A stretch of DNA of 64,000 nucleotides, taken from the NCBI GenBank assembly GCA_036675275.1, contig JAKFFG010000023.1:124001-188000 (forward strand), given 5' to 3'. The translations under genes and the position numbers were made by a program. This document shows positions 1 to 9,726 of this stretch, piece after piece. Source of the DNA: Pollutimonas sp036675275 (GTDB taxonomy: Bacteria; Pseudomonadota; Gammaproteobacteria; Burkholderiales; Burkholderiaceae_B). Under the pieces are notes generated by a model that had not been told where the DNA came from, did no database searches, and worked only from the letters and a program-made list of their open reading frames with translations. Within the stretch, counting starts at the first letter, position 1, and each line of letters starts with the position of its first letter.

Positions 1-1032
1 CTCGTGGCCAGTGGCTATACCATTCGCATCACCGGGCAGGATTCCGGACGCGGCACGTTTACCCACCGACACGCGGTCCTGCATGACCAGAAGCGCGAGC
101 GTTGGAACGACGGCACCTATATCCCCCTGCAAAACGTTTCCGAAAACCAGGCTCCTTTCACTGTCATCGACTCGGTATTGTCCGAGGAAGCCGTCCTGGC
201 ATTCGAGTACGGTTATGCAACGGCCGAGCCGAACACGCTTACCATCTGGGAAGCCCAGTTCGGCGACTTCGTCAATGGCGCGCAGGTTGTCATCGACCAG
301 TTCATCACCTCGGGCGAAGCCAAATGGGGCCGTCAGTGCGGTCTTACCATGATGCTGCCGCACGGCTATGAAGGGCAAGGTCCCGAGCACTCGTCGGCGC
401 GCATCGAGCGCTTCCTGCAGCTGTGTGCAGACAACAATATCCAGGTGGTGCAGCCTACCAACGGCGCGCAGATTTTCCATGTGTTGCGTCGCCAGATGAT
501 CCGTCCGTTCCGAAAGCCGCTGATCATCCTTACGCCCAAATCCTTGTTGCGCAACAAGGACGCCACCTCGCCTCTGTCCGATCTGGCCAATAGTCATTTC
601 CTTCCGGTTATCGGCGAACAAGACGGCAGCATCGATCCAGCGGCTGTCAACCGGGTGCTGGTCTGCTCGGGCAAGGTCTACTACGATATAGTCCATGCCC
701 GCAAAGAGGCCGGTCGTACCGACGTGGCAGTATTGCGTGTCGAACAGCTGTATCCGTTCGCGCACAAGTCCTTCCAGGCCGAATTGCAGAAGTACGCCAA
801 TGCCAAGGAAATTGTCTGGGTCCAGGATGAGCCCCAGAACCAAGGCCCCTGGTTCTATATTCAGCACCATCTCTATGAGAACATGGCCGACGGCCAGAAG
901 TTGGGCTATGCAGGGCGTCCGGCGTCGGCGTCTCCGGCCGTGGGCTATCTGGCCAAGCACCAAGAGCAGCAACGCAATCTGCTCGAGCAAGCGCTGGCGC
1001 CCAAGTTCAAGAGCTTCATGCTGACTAAATAA
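1..1032 (+). CDS. sucA: 2-oxoglutarate dehydrogenase E1 component, C-terminal part (cut by window edge)
   Basis: This is the last 343 residues of the thiamine-diphosphate E1 subunit of the 2-oxoglutarate dehydrogenase complex, a TCA-cycle enzyme that decarboxylates 2-oxoglutarate and passes the succinyl group to E2. The frame is open to base 1, so the start lies outside the window. Recognisable family stretches are GHEGQG-like HGYEGQGPEHSSARIERFLQ near residue 120 and the C-terminal block VWVQDEPQNQGPW. E1 proteins are usually about 930-950 residues, so roughly the last third is here. The stop is followed after 28 bp by sucB and then lpd, the normal E1-E2-E3 order. Identity is seen from the conserved blocks and confirmed by the neighbours. 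Confidence 0.95.
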   Translation, partial: LVASGYTIRITGQDSGRGTFTHRHAVLHDQKRERWNDGTYIPLQNVSENQAPFTVIDSVLSEEAVLAFEYGYATAEPNTLTIWEAQFGDFVNGAQVVIDQFITSGEAKWGRQCGLTMMLPHGYEGQGPEHSSARIERFLQLCADNNIQVVQPTNGAQIFHVLRRQMIRPFRKPLIILTPKSLLRNKDATSPLSDLANSHFLPVIGEQDGSIDPAAVNRVLVCSGKVYYDIVHARKEAGRTDVAVLRVEQLYPFAHKSFQAELQKYANAKEIVWVQDEPQNQGPWFYIQHHLYENMADGQKLGYAGRPASASPAVGYLAKHQEQQRNLLEQALAPKFKSFMLTK

Positions 1033-1060
1033 CGAATACTTTCAAAACGGAATACATACC

Positions 1061-2278
1061 ATGGCTATTACTGATGTTCTCGTTCCCCAGCTTTCCGAAT
1101 CGGTTTCCGAGGCGACGCTGCTCACATGGAAGAAGCAACCCGGCGAAGCGGTCGAAGCAGACGAGATCCTGATAGAAGTCGAAACCGACAAAGTGGTCCT
1201 GGAAGTTCCTGCGCCATCGTCCGGCGTGCTCAAGGAAATCGTCAAGGGTGACGGAAGCACCGTTGCTTCGGGCGAAGTCCTGGCCCGTATCGACAGCGAA
1301 GGCAAGGCCGCTGCGCCTGCTCCCGCTGCCGCGGAAGCTCCCGCAGCGGCGGCTCCTGCAGCCACGGCTGCCGCTCCCGCCGCTGGTGCGCAGTCCGCCT
1401 CGGCCGCCGCATCTCCCGCCGCAAACAAGATACTGGCCGAAAAGGGCGTGGATCCTGCTTCGGTCGACGGCACCGGACGTGGTGGCCGCGTTACCAAGGG
1501 TGATGCACTAGCCGCCGACAACGCTCCTGCCAAGAAGGCCGCCGCGCCAGCCGCTCCTGCCACGATGTCGCTCGACGGCCGCCCAGAACAGCGCGTACCC
1601 ATGAGCCGCCTGCGCGCCCGCGTTGCCGAACGCCTCCTGCAGTCGCAAGCCGACAATGCCATTCTCACGACTTTCAACGAAGTCAATATGCAGGGCATTC
1701 TCGATCTGCGCAAGAAATACAAGGATCAGTTCGAGAAAGAACATGGGGTCAAGCTGGGCTTCACTTCTTTCTTCGTCAAGGCTGCGGTCGCCGCACTCAA
1801 GAAGTACCCCGTCGTCAACGCTTCGGTCGATGGCAAAGACATCATCTATCACGGCTACTTCGATATCGGCATAGCAGTCGGCAGCCCGCGTGGTCTGGTA
1901 GTGCCTATTTTGCGCAACGCCGACCAGATGTCGATTGCCGACATTGAAAAGCAGATTGCCGATTTCGGCAACCGGGCACGCGATGGCAAACTGACCCTCG
2001 AAGAGCTCACCGGCGGTACGTTCTCCATCTCCAATGGCGGCGTCTTTGGCTCCATGCTTTCCACGCCCATCATCAACCCTCCGCAATCGGCCATTCTGGG
2101 CATTCATGCCACGAAAGACCGTGCGGTAGTCGAGAACGGCCAGATTGTGGTGCGCCCCATGAACTATCTGGCCATGTCCTACGATCACCGCATCATCGAC
2201 GGACGCGAGGCGGTGCTGGCCCTGGTTGCCATCAAGGAAGCGCTGGAAGATCCTCAGCGCCTGCTGCTGGACGTCTAA
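1061..2278 (+). CDS. sucB: Dihydrolipoyllysine succinyltransferase, E2 of 2-oxoglutarate dehydrogenase
   Basis: 405-residue E2 core of the 2-oxoglutarate dehydrogenase complex; it accepts the succinyl group on a lipoyl arm and transfers it to CoA. Domains in order: an N-terminal lipoyl domain with the lipoylated lysine in VETDKVVLEV (about residues 40-50), an Ala/Pro-rich flexible linker (about 85-120), a peripheral-subunit-binding domain (NKILAEKGVDPASVDGTGRG, about 122-141), a second Ala/Pro linker, and the acyltransferase domain ending in YDHRIIDGREAV with the catalytic histidine. The length is normal for the family. It lies 28 bp after sucA and is followed by a terminator-like hairpin before lpd. 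Confidence 0.97.
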   Translation: MAITDVLVPQLSESVSEATLLTWKKQPGEAVEADEILIEVETDKVVLEVPAPSSGVLKEIVKGDGSTVASGEVLARIDSEGKAAAPAPAAAEAPAAAAPAATAAAPAAGAQSASAAASPAANKILAEKGVDPASVDGTGRGGRVTKGDALAADNAPAKKAAAPAAPATMSLDGRPEQRVPMSRLRARVAERLLQSQADNAILTTFNEVNMQGILDLRKKYKDQFEKEHGVKLGFTSFFVKAAVAALKKYPVVNASVDGKDIIYHGYFDIGIAVGSPRGLVVPILRNADQMSIADIEKQIADFGNRARDGKLTLEELTGGTFSISNGGVFGSMLSTPIINPPQSAILGIHATKDRAVVENGQIVVRPMNYLAMSYDHRIIDGREAVLALVAIKEALEDPQRLLLDV

Positions 2279-2305
2279 GCATGCGGGCTACGGCGCAATA
2301 AAATC

Positions 2306-2349
2306 CCGGCTGGCGCTCCTTGTGCAGGAAAAGCCGGCCGGTTTTTTTT
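2306..2349 (+). terminator. Rho-independent terminator-like hairpin between sucB and lpd
   Basis: A 9-bp GC-rich stem (CCGGCTGGC at 2306-2314 against GCCGGCCGG at 2333-2341, one G-T wobble) closes an 18-nt loop and is followed by eight T at 2342-2349. It lies 28 bp after the sucB stop and 109 bp before the lpd start, so it could end sucAB transcripts or lower read-through into lpd. Seen directly; activity is inferred. Confidence 0.7.
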
Positions 2350-2457
2350 AAACGTCTGTTTTCGTCGGGGAGGCGCTCCGTGGCAACGCCGCCGTTTCCT
2401 CGCTATTCGCGTCACCTTCGGGTGGTTCGCGTCAACACTATCTAGATCGGGAAAAAA

Positions 2458-3885
<1,428 letters not shown>

Positions 3886-3913
3886 TCACCGATTTAGCGC
3901 GCAACGTGATGTT

Positions 3914-3946
3914 GATGAAGGGCGGGCGTTTGACCTGCCCTTCATC
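3914..3946 (+). other. Strong hairpin between lpd and zapE
   Basis: GATGAAGGGC (3914-3923) pairs perfectly with GCCCTTCATC (3937-3946), and three inner pairs (one G-T) extend the stem to 13 bp around a 7-nt loop. The sequence after it (GTTATACG) is not a T-run, so a classical intrinsic terminator is not supported; it may protect the upstream mRNA 3' end or act as a weak terminator. Confidence 0.5.
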
Positions 3947-3964
3947 GTTATACGAGTCTGTCCA

Positions 3965-5056
3965 ATGAATGTTCTTGAGTATTACCACCAGGCTCTGAAC
4001 GAGCGTGGTTACCAATGCGATGAAGCACAGCTGGCTGCCATAGATCGTCTGCAGGTGTATTTCGATGAATGGATAGAGTTCAAGAAGGCGCGTTCTTCAT
4101 CGTTCAAGAAGATTTTCCGGCGCCCGGATGTGCCCCGGGGCGTCTACCTGTGGGGAGGAGTGGGCCGCGGCAAGAGCTTCCTGATGGACGCTTTCTATCT
4201 TACTGTGCCGGTCAAGCGCAAGGCGCGCGTGCATTTCCATGAGTTCATGCGCGGCGTGCACCACGAATTGGGCGAGGTGCGGGGCCAGCAAGATCCGCTG
4301 GACGAAGTTGCCAGGCGTATTGCCAAGCGCTATCGCCTTATCTGCTTCGACGAGTTTCATGTCTCGGACGTGGCCGACGCCATGATTCTCTACCGCCTGT
4401 TGCTCAAGCTGTTCGAGCACGGTACGTCGTTTGTCATGACTTCGAACTACGAGCCGTCCACGCTGTACCCTGACGGTTTGCATCGCGATCGCATCCTGCC
4501 GGCGATCAAGCTGCTGCACGAGAGAATGGATATCCTCAATGTAGATACAGGCGTGGACTATCGCCGCCGTGCACTGGAACAAGTGCGCATGTACCTCACC
4601 CCCATCACGGCCGAAACCACTAAAGAACTTGAGGCTGACTTCAACCGTCTCCTGGACACCGCGCCCATGAAGCCGGTGCTTACGGTCGAACATCGCCAGC
4701 TCAAGGCCATTGCACTGGGCGGCAGCATAGTCTGGTTCGATTTCGCCACCTTGTGTGGCGGCCCGCGATCGCAGAATGATTATCTGGATCTGGCGAGCCG
4801 TTTCCATACGGTTATATTGTCGGATGTCCCGCGTATGAGCGCGCGTCATGCATCCGAGGCGCGTCGCTTTACCTGGCTGATAGATGTGTTCTACGATCAC
4901 AAGATCAAGCTCATTATGTCGGCCGAATGCGAGGCCGATGAACTGTATACAGAAGGGCCGATGGCCAACGAATTCCACCGCACGGTGTCACGCATCATGG
5001 AGATGCAGTCGCTCGAATACCTCGAGTCCGACCGGCGCGAAGCCGTTACGCTGTAG
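3965..5056 (+). CDS. zapE: Cell division protein ZapE, AFG1-family ATPase
   Basis: 363-residue P-loop ATPase of the AFG1/LACE1 family. In Escherichia coli ZapE joins the late divisome and destabilises FtsZ polymers; the mitochondrial relatives take part in protein quality control. The Walker A motif GGVGRGKSFLMDAFY lies near residues 62-76, the Walker B-like ICFDEFHVSD near 127-136, and the C-terminal block with FATLCGGPRSQNDYLDLA is typical. The length matches the family. It starts 79 bp after lpd; the sucAB-lpd-zapE order is common in Burkholderiales. No membrane segment is visible. Confidence 0.92.
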   Translation: MNVLEYYHQALNERGYQCDEAQLAAIDRLQVYFDEWIEFKKARSSSFKKIFRRPDVPRGVYLWGGVGRGKSFLMDAFYLTVPVKRKARVHFHEFMRGVHHELGEVRGQQDPLDEVARRIAKRYRLICFDEFHVSDVADAMILYRLLLKLFEHGTSFVMTSNYEPSTLYPDGLHRDRILPAIKLLHERMDILNVDTGVDYRRRALEQVRMYLTPITAETTKELEADFNRLLDTAPMKPVLTVEHRQLKAIALGGSIVWFDFATLCGGPRSQNDYLDLASRFHTVILSDVPRMSARHASEARRFTWLIDVFYDHKIKLIMSAECEADELYTEGPMANEFHRTVSRIMEMQSLEYLESDRREAVTL

Positions 5057-5116
5057 AACGCCGTCAATTTGAAAATCACGGCTCTTTTCCCGCAACCTGT
5101 CCGAATCAAGAGATCT

Positions 5117-6460
5117 ATGAATACCCGCGTATTAACCGGCATTACGACTTCCGGAACTCCCCACCTGGGCAACTATGCCGGCGCCATCCGGCCGTCGATA
5201 CAAGCCAGTAATCTGCCCGGGGTAGACGCGTTCTATTTCATGGCAGACTACCACGCGCTCATCAAGTGCGAAGACCCGCAGCGTATTGCGCGCTCCCGTC
5301 TCGAGATAGCGGCCACGTGGATTGCAGCGGGACTCGATCCCGAGAAAGTCACTTTCTATCGACAGTCCGATATTCCGGAGATCCCCGAGCTGTGCTGGAT
5401 GCTTACGTGCGTGACGGCCAAGGGCTTGATGAACCGCGCCCACGCGTATAAAGCGTCCGTGGACCAGAATGTTGCCAGGCAGGCCGAGCCCGACGACGGC
5501 ATCAATATGGGACTGTTTTCCTATCCCATATTGATGGCGGCCGATATCCTGTTGTTCAATGCGCACAAGGTGCCGGTGGGCCGTGACCAGATCCAGCATC
5601 TGGAAATGACGCGCGACATCGCTCAGCGCTTCAACAGCCTGTATGGGCGCGGCACGGATTTCTTCGTGCTGCCCGAAGTGCAGATCGACGACGACGTGGC
5701 AACGCTGCCCGGCCTGGATGGCCGCAAGATGTCCAAGAGCTATGACAACACCATACCGCTGTTCGAAGGCGGGGCCAAGGCTTTGCGTACCGCCGTCAAA
5801 CGCATCGTGACCGATTCATTGGAACCAGGCCAGCCCAAGGATGCCGAAGGCTCGCATCTTTATACGCTATACCGGGCATTTGCCACGCCGGCCGAAGCCA
5901 GGAGCTTTCGGGAGCAGCTTGAAAGCGGGCTGGGCTGGGGCGATGCCAAGGAATTATTGTCGGACCGCATCGAGCAGGATCTGGCTCCCATGCGCGACCG
6001 CTATGTCGACCTGATGGCACATCCCGAACGCATTGAAGACATACTGCAGGCCGGCGCCGGCAAGGCGCGTAGTCTTGCACAACCGCTCATGGCGCGCTTG
6101 CGCGAGGCCGTGGGCCTGCGTACTGCATCGGCACCGCGGGCTTCGTTGTCGGTCGTCGATAAAAAGCAGGCGGTCAAGAAGGCGCGCTTTGTCAGTTTCC
6201 GCGATGAGCAAGGAAAATTCCGTTTTCGCCTGCTGGCCCCGGATGGCCAGGAATTACTGTTGTCCGAGCCATTTGACAACCCCAAGGCTACCGGCGCCTT
6301 GACCAGGGCGCTGCAGGAAGCGCCGCTTGCAAGCTTGATGCGGGAAGAAAGCGGAACGGTGCTTGTCGATATAGACGGAACGCTGGCCGTGCGCTTTCCG
6401 TCTGCCCAGCTCGAATCTGTAACGCAAGCCATCGAAGGCTTGCGCGCAGACCAAGCTTGA
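5117..6460 (+). CDS. trpS: Tryptophan--tRNA ligase with a C-terminal extension
   Basis: 447-residue class I aminoacyl-tRNA synthetase that charges tRNA-Trp. The HIGH-like motif is TSGTPHLGNY (residues 11-20) and KMSKS is at 204-208. I chose the ATG at 5117 (MNTRVLTG) because the synthetase fold begins there; an in-frame start at 5069 would add 16 residues that do not look like the family. The catalytic core ends near residue 335, the usual full length. About 110 further residues (coding about 6140-6457) contain KARFVSFRDEQGKFRFRL and continue through a pattern of alternating strands and one helix that resembles YegP/DUF1508 modules. That resemblance is from reading, not a search. Confidence 0.95.
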   Translation: MNTRVLTGITTSGTPHLGNYAGAIRPSIQASNLPGVDAFYFMADYHALIKCEDPQRIARSRLEIAATWIAAGLDPEKVTFYRQSDIPEIPELCWMLTCVTAKGLMNRAHAYKASVDQNVARQAEPDDGINMGLFSYPILMAADILLFNAHKVPVGRDQIQHLEMTRDIAQRFNSLYGRGTDFFVLPEVQIDDDVATLPGLDGRKMSKSYDNTIPLFEGGAKALRTAVKRIVTDSLEPGQPKDAEGSHLYTLYRAFATPAEARSFREQLESGLGWGDAKELLSDRIEQDLAPMRDRYVDLMAHPERIEDILQAGAGKARSLAQPLMARLREAVGLRTASAPRASLSVVDKKQAVKKARFVSFRDEQGKFRFRLLAPDGQELLLSEPFDNPKATGALTRALQEAPLASLMREESGTVLVDIDGTLAVRFPSAQLESVTQAIEGLRADQA

Positions 6461-6502
6461 CCAGGTCAGCCAGACCGGGTCTCGCCATCTCGCCAGACCG
6501 AG

Positions 6503-7525
6503 TCAGCCTGACCCGGTCAAGCCATTGAAGAAGCTGGTCAGGTTGATGTCCAGCGTCTCGATGTGATAGCCGCCTTCCTGCACCACCAAGGTGGGAAGGC
6601 CCAGGTCCTTTACCGCGCGGCCAAGGCGGTGGAACCCTTCGGTCGATACAGCTACCTGGGCCTGGGGATCTTCTTTGTAGATGTCGAATCCCAGCGCCAG
6701 GACGAGTGCATCGGGTTCAAAACCGTGGATGGCGGCAATGGACTCGCTCAGCCGGTCAAAGAACACATCTTCCGGCGAACCATGCGGCATGGGCAGGTTC
6801 AGGTTGTAGCCCTCGCCTTTGCCGGAACCGCGTTCATCGTCGAAGCCGGTCACGGCCGGATAAAAATTGGTCGGGTCTCCGTGTATGGAGATGTAGAACA
6901 TATCGTCCCGGTCATAGAATATTTCCTGTATGCCCTGACCATGATGCATATCGGTGTCCAGCACGACGATCCGTTTATATTTCTGGCGCAGCACCTGCGC
7001 CGCAATCGCTGCATTGTTGAGATAGCAGAAACCTCCGGCAGCCTCGGCCCTGGCATGGTGGCCCGGTGGGCGGCACAAGGCATAGGCCTGGTCTTTTCCA
7101 TCGAGCAGCGCATGGGCTCCAGCTATGGCGCTTTGTGCCGACCAGTAGGCCGAACGCCATGTGGACTCGCCCACGGGACAGCTGCCGTCGGCAAGGTAGC
7201 GCGCGGCTTCGGCCAGTATGCCGCGCAGCGCATTGGGCTCGCGTACATAAATGTTGGAAATTACTTCATCGCCCCAGTCTGACGGCAGTTCCTTCCAGCG
7301 TCGATGCGCTGCCTCCAGGAAGCGCAGGTAGCTGATGCCATGCACATCAAGCAGCGGCCGCATTCCGTAATCGCGAGGTTCGACTATCGGAAAACCCAGG
7401 TTCTTTACTGCCTGCACCATGCGGGTGGCTCGCTCGGGTATTTCCTGGGGCACCCGCATCTGTCCGCGTGAAAGATATGTCTGTGGATGATGCAAAAGCT
7501 GCTCTGGGTGAAAGAAAGTATCCAT
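6503..7525 (-). CDS. Histone-deacetylase-family acetylpolyamine amidohydrolase
   Basis: 340-residue zinc hydrolase of the HDAC/AcuC/AphA family. Key visible motifs are PPGHHARAEAAGGFCYLNNA with the active-site histidine pair (about 155-175), the zinc ligands in LDTDMHHGQG (about 188-197), a third metal-ligand Asp in ALGFDIYKEDP and the late VVQEGGY. These agree with acetylpolyamine amidohydrolases, which release acetate from acetylputrescine or acetylspermidine. I chose ATG at 7525 (MDTFFHPEQ) because GAGGAA lies 8 nt upstream; the longer frame from 7651 would overlap the permease gene. It follows four polyamine-type ABC transporter genes on the same strand with a 74-bp gap, so import followed by deacetylation is a reasonable inference. 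Substrate is not proven. Confidence 0.88.
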   Translation of the reverse strand: MDTFFHPEQLLHHPQTYLSRGQMRVPQEIPERATRMVQAVKNLGFPIVEPRDYGMRPLLDVHGISYLRFLEAAHRRWKELPSDWGDEVISNIYVREPNALRGILAEAARYLADGSCPVGESTWRSAYWSAQSAIAGAHALLDGKDQAYALCRPPGHHARAEAAGGFCYLNNAAIAAQVLRQKYKRIVVLDTDMHHGQGIQEIFYDRDDMFYISIHGDPTNFYPAVTGFDDERGSGKGEGYNLNLPMPHGSPEDVFFDRLSESIAAIHGFEPDALVLALGFDIYKEDPQAQVAVSTEGFHRLGRAVKDLGLPTLVVQEGGYHIETLDINLTSFFNGLTGSG

Positions 7526-7599
7526 TCGCGCATTTCCTCGGATCGGGATGTTCAATAATGATGGGCGTGCAGGCTGGTCGGGACTTGCTTGTTGTGGGC

Positions 7600-8442
7600 T
7601 CAGGTTTTCCGTGTGCTGGCTGCCGCGGCCTGGCTGCGGCCCCTTAGCCATTCAAGGGTCAGAAGCAGGCCGGTTGAAAAAAGAATAAGTATGGTTGCTA
7701 CAGCGGCAATGATGGGACTGATGTTTTCGCGTATGCCGGTGAACATCTGCCGCGGCAGGGTGACTTGTTCCGGGCCCGCCAGGAACAGAGTAATGACTAC
7801 TTCATCGAAGGAGGTGGCAAAGGCGAACAAGGCGCCCGCAATGACGCCAGGGGCGATAATGGGCAGGGTGACGGTAAAGAACGCCCGCAGTGGATGGGCC
7901 CCCAGACTGTAGGCGGCGCGCAGCAAATTCCGGTCAAAACCTTGCAGCGTAGCCAATACGGTCGTCACGACGAACGGCGCACCCAGGGCGGCATGGGCCA
8001 GGATCAGGCCGGTATAACTGCTGGTGAGGCCATAAGGTGCAAAGAACAGATAGATGCCGACTCCGACCACGACCAGCGGGACGATCATGGGTGAAATCAA
8101 CACCGCCATCAACAGGCTTTTACCGAAAAAATTGCTGTTGTGCAGCCCTGTGGCCGCCAGTGTGCCCAGCACCGTGGCAATCACAGTGGCCGATGGCGCC
8201 ACGATGAAACTATTGCGGGCTGCGCGCATCCAGTCGCCGGACTCGAAGAGGGCTTCATACCACTTCATCGAAAAAGACGGAATGGGATACATCAGCAGGC
8301 TGCTTGCGCTGAAGGAAAGCGGAACAATGACCAGGATGGGCAGCAGCAAGAACAGCAGCGTAAGAATGCTCAGGATCCGGTGGCCGTAATACCAGGCGCG
8401 TTGAGGCCTGGACGTGTAGGGCGGAAAGTGGCTGATGCTCAT
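7600..8442 (-). CDS. Polyamine-type ABC transporter permease (PotC/PotI-like)
   Basis: 280-residue inner-membrane permease of the spermidine/putrescine (PotC/PotI/YdcV) family. About six hydrophobic segments are visible, beginning with ILSILTLLFLLLPILVIVPL near residue 25. The EAA loop contacting the ATPase reads RAAYSLGAHPLRAFFTVTLP (about 180-199). It is the last transporter gene of a minus-strand cluster: ATPase, binding protein, PotB/PotH-type permease, this gene, and then the amidohydrolase. It starts 27 bp after the preceding permease. It would form a heterodimeric channel with that protein. The exact substrate cannot be read from the sequence. Confidence 0.88.
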   Translation of the reverse strand: MSISHFPPYTSRPQRAWYYGHRILSILTLLFLLLPILVIVPLSFSASSLLMYPIPSFSMKWYEALFESGDWMRAARNSFIVAPSATVIATVLGTLAATGLHNSNFFGKSLLMAVLISPMIVPLVVVGVGIYLFFAPYGLTSSYTGLILAHAALGAPFVVTTVLATLQGFDRNLLRAAYSLGAHPLRAFFTVTLPIIAPGVIAGALFAFATSFDEVVITLFLAGPEQVTLPRQMFTGIRENISPIIAAVATILILFSTGLLLTLEWLRGRSQAAAASTRKT

Positions 8443-8469
8443 GGCGGATTTTCCTGAATGAACCGGGCT

Positions 8470-9717
8470 TCAGCCCAGCCCCAGTTCACGTCCGGACAGG
8501 CGCCGGTACAAGGAATACAGTATCAGCGTGCCGACTAGCAGTATAAACCCGAGCGCGCTGGCCATGCCCCAGTTGATGGTCTGGTTGGTGAAATACGCGA
8601 CGTAATAGCTGATCATCTGGTCGCCGGCGCCGCCCAGCAAGGCCGGCGTAATGTAGTAGCCCACGGCAATGATGAACACCAGTAATGTGCCTGCGCCTAT
8701 TCCGGGATAAGTCTGCGGAACGTAGACGCGCCAGAAAGCCGCGAACGGATGGCTGCCCAGCGATACGGCCGCGCGCTGATAGGTCGGCGGTATGGACTGC
8801 ATCACGCTGTAGATGGGAAGAATCATGAACGGCAGCAGGATGTGCGTCATGGCGATATATACGCCCAGGCGATTGAACAGCAGATCTACCGGCGCGTCGG
8901 TAAGTCCGGCGCCCATCAGCGTCTTGTTTACCAGCCCCTGGCGTTGCAGCAGCACGACCCATGCGGCGATACGCACCAGAATCGACGTCCAGAAGGGTAT
9001 CAGGATGCATATCATGACCAGGTTGGCCCGTCGCTTGGACAAGGTGGATATCCAATAGGCGAGGGGAAAGCCCAGGAGCAGCGTTGCCACGGTGACGACC
9101 GCACTGATCAGGAAGGTCCGTCCGAAAATCTCCAGGAAAGCCGACGTGCTGGGCGGTACGCGCGCGATGCTGCCGTCGGTTTCCTGCTTCAGGTCGAGCG
9201 CAGCCAGGAGATAATAGGCCGAGTATGGCTTGCCATTGTTTGCGATGGCTTGCCAATAGCGCACTTCGCCCCAGCGCGGGTCAAGCTGAAGAAAACGCGC
9301 CTTGACCTGGTCTTCGCCCAACGTGTTTGCGTCATCGAAGGGCAGACGGCGTACGGTCTTGAATATCAGCGACCGGTAGCCCGATATCTCGTAATTCAAT
9401 CTGCGCGCCAGGCTGCCCGTGCCGGAATCCGCCTTGGCTTGAAGCAGGTCACTCATCAGCGCGGCATAAGCGGTGGCGCCAGGCGTATCCCGCCCATCCC
9501 AGTTCTCCAGTACGGCGAGTGTCCGCGGCAGACGTTCTATCACTTCCGGATTGTCGACCGCGCGATACAGCAGCGCGCTGATCGGAATGACAAAGATGAC
9601 AAGCAGAAAGACGGCCAGCGGCGCGATAAGCGCAAATGCGCGCCATTTTTGCCTGCGGGCCGTCGCCGCCATGGTTTTCGCCATGGCGGCTCGGTCAACG
9701 TGGCCTGATTGCGTCAT
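8470..9717 (-). CDS. Polyamine-type ABC transporter permease (PotB/PotH-like) with a large loop
   Basis: 415-residue inner-membrane permease. A first membrane segment (ALIAPLAVFLLVIFVIPISA, about 28-47) is followed by about 140 mostly hydrophilic residues before the second segment (TFLISAVVTVATLLLGFPLA), then five more segments and the EAA loop AAVSLGSHPFAAFWRVYVPQ. PotB and PotH are usually about 275-320 residues, so the extra 100 or so residues form a long predicted periplasmic loop. It starts 9 bp after the binding-protein gene, which points to one operon. An N-terminal cytoplasmic tail of about 25 basic residues precedes the first segment. Confidence 0.87.
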   Translation of the reverse strand: MTQSGHVDRAAMAKTMAATARRQKWRAFALIAPLAVFLLVIFVIPISALLYRAVDNPEVIERLPRTLAVLENWDGRDTPGATAYAALMSDLLQAKADSGTGSLARRLNYEISGYRSLIFKTVRRLPFDDANTLGEDQVKARFLQLDPRWGEVRYWQAIANNGKPYSAYYLLAALDLKQETDGSIARVPPSTSAFLEIFGRTFLISAVVTVATLLLGFPLAYWISTLSKRRANLVMICILIPFWTSILVRIAAWVVLLQRQGLVNKTLMGAGLTDAPVDLLFNRLGVYIAMTHILLPFMILPIYSVMQSIPPTYQRAAVSLGSHPFAAFWRVYVPQTYPGIGAGTLLVFIIAVGYYITPALLGGAGDQMISYYVAYFTNQTINWGMASALGFILLVGTLILYSLYRRLSGRELGLG

Positions 9718-9726
9718 GCGCGCGGC

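Noticed and set aside
6473..6518. Inverted repeat GACCGGGT / ACCCGGTC between trpS and the amidohydrolase gene
   Set aside because: The 30-nt loop is long, there is no T-run on either strand, and one arm lies in the coding end; not enough for a terminator.
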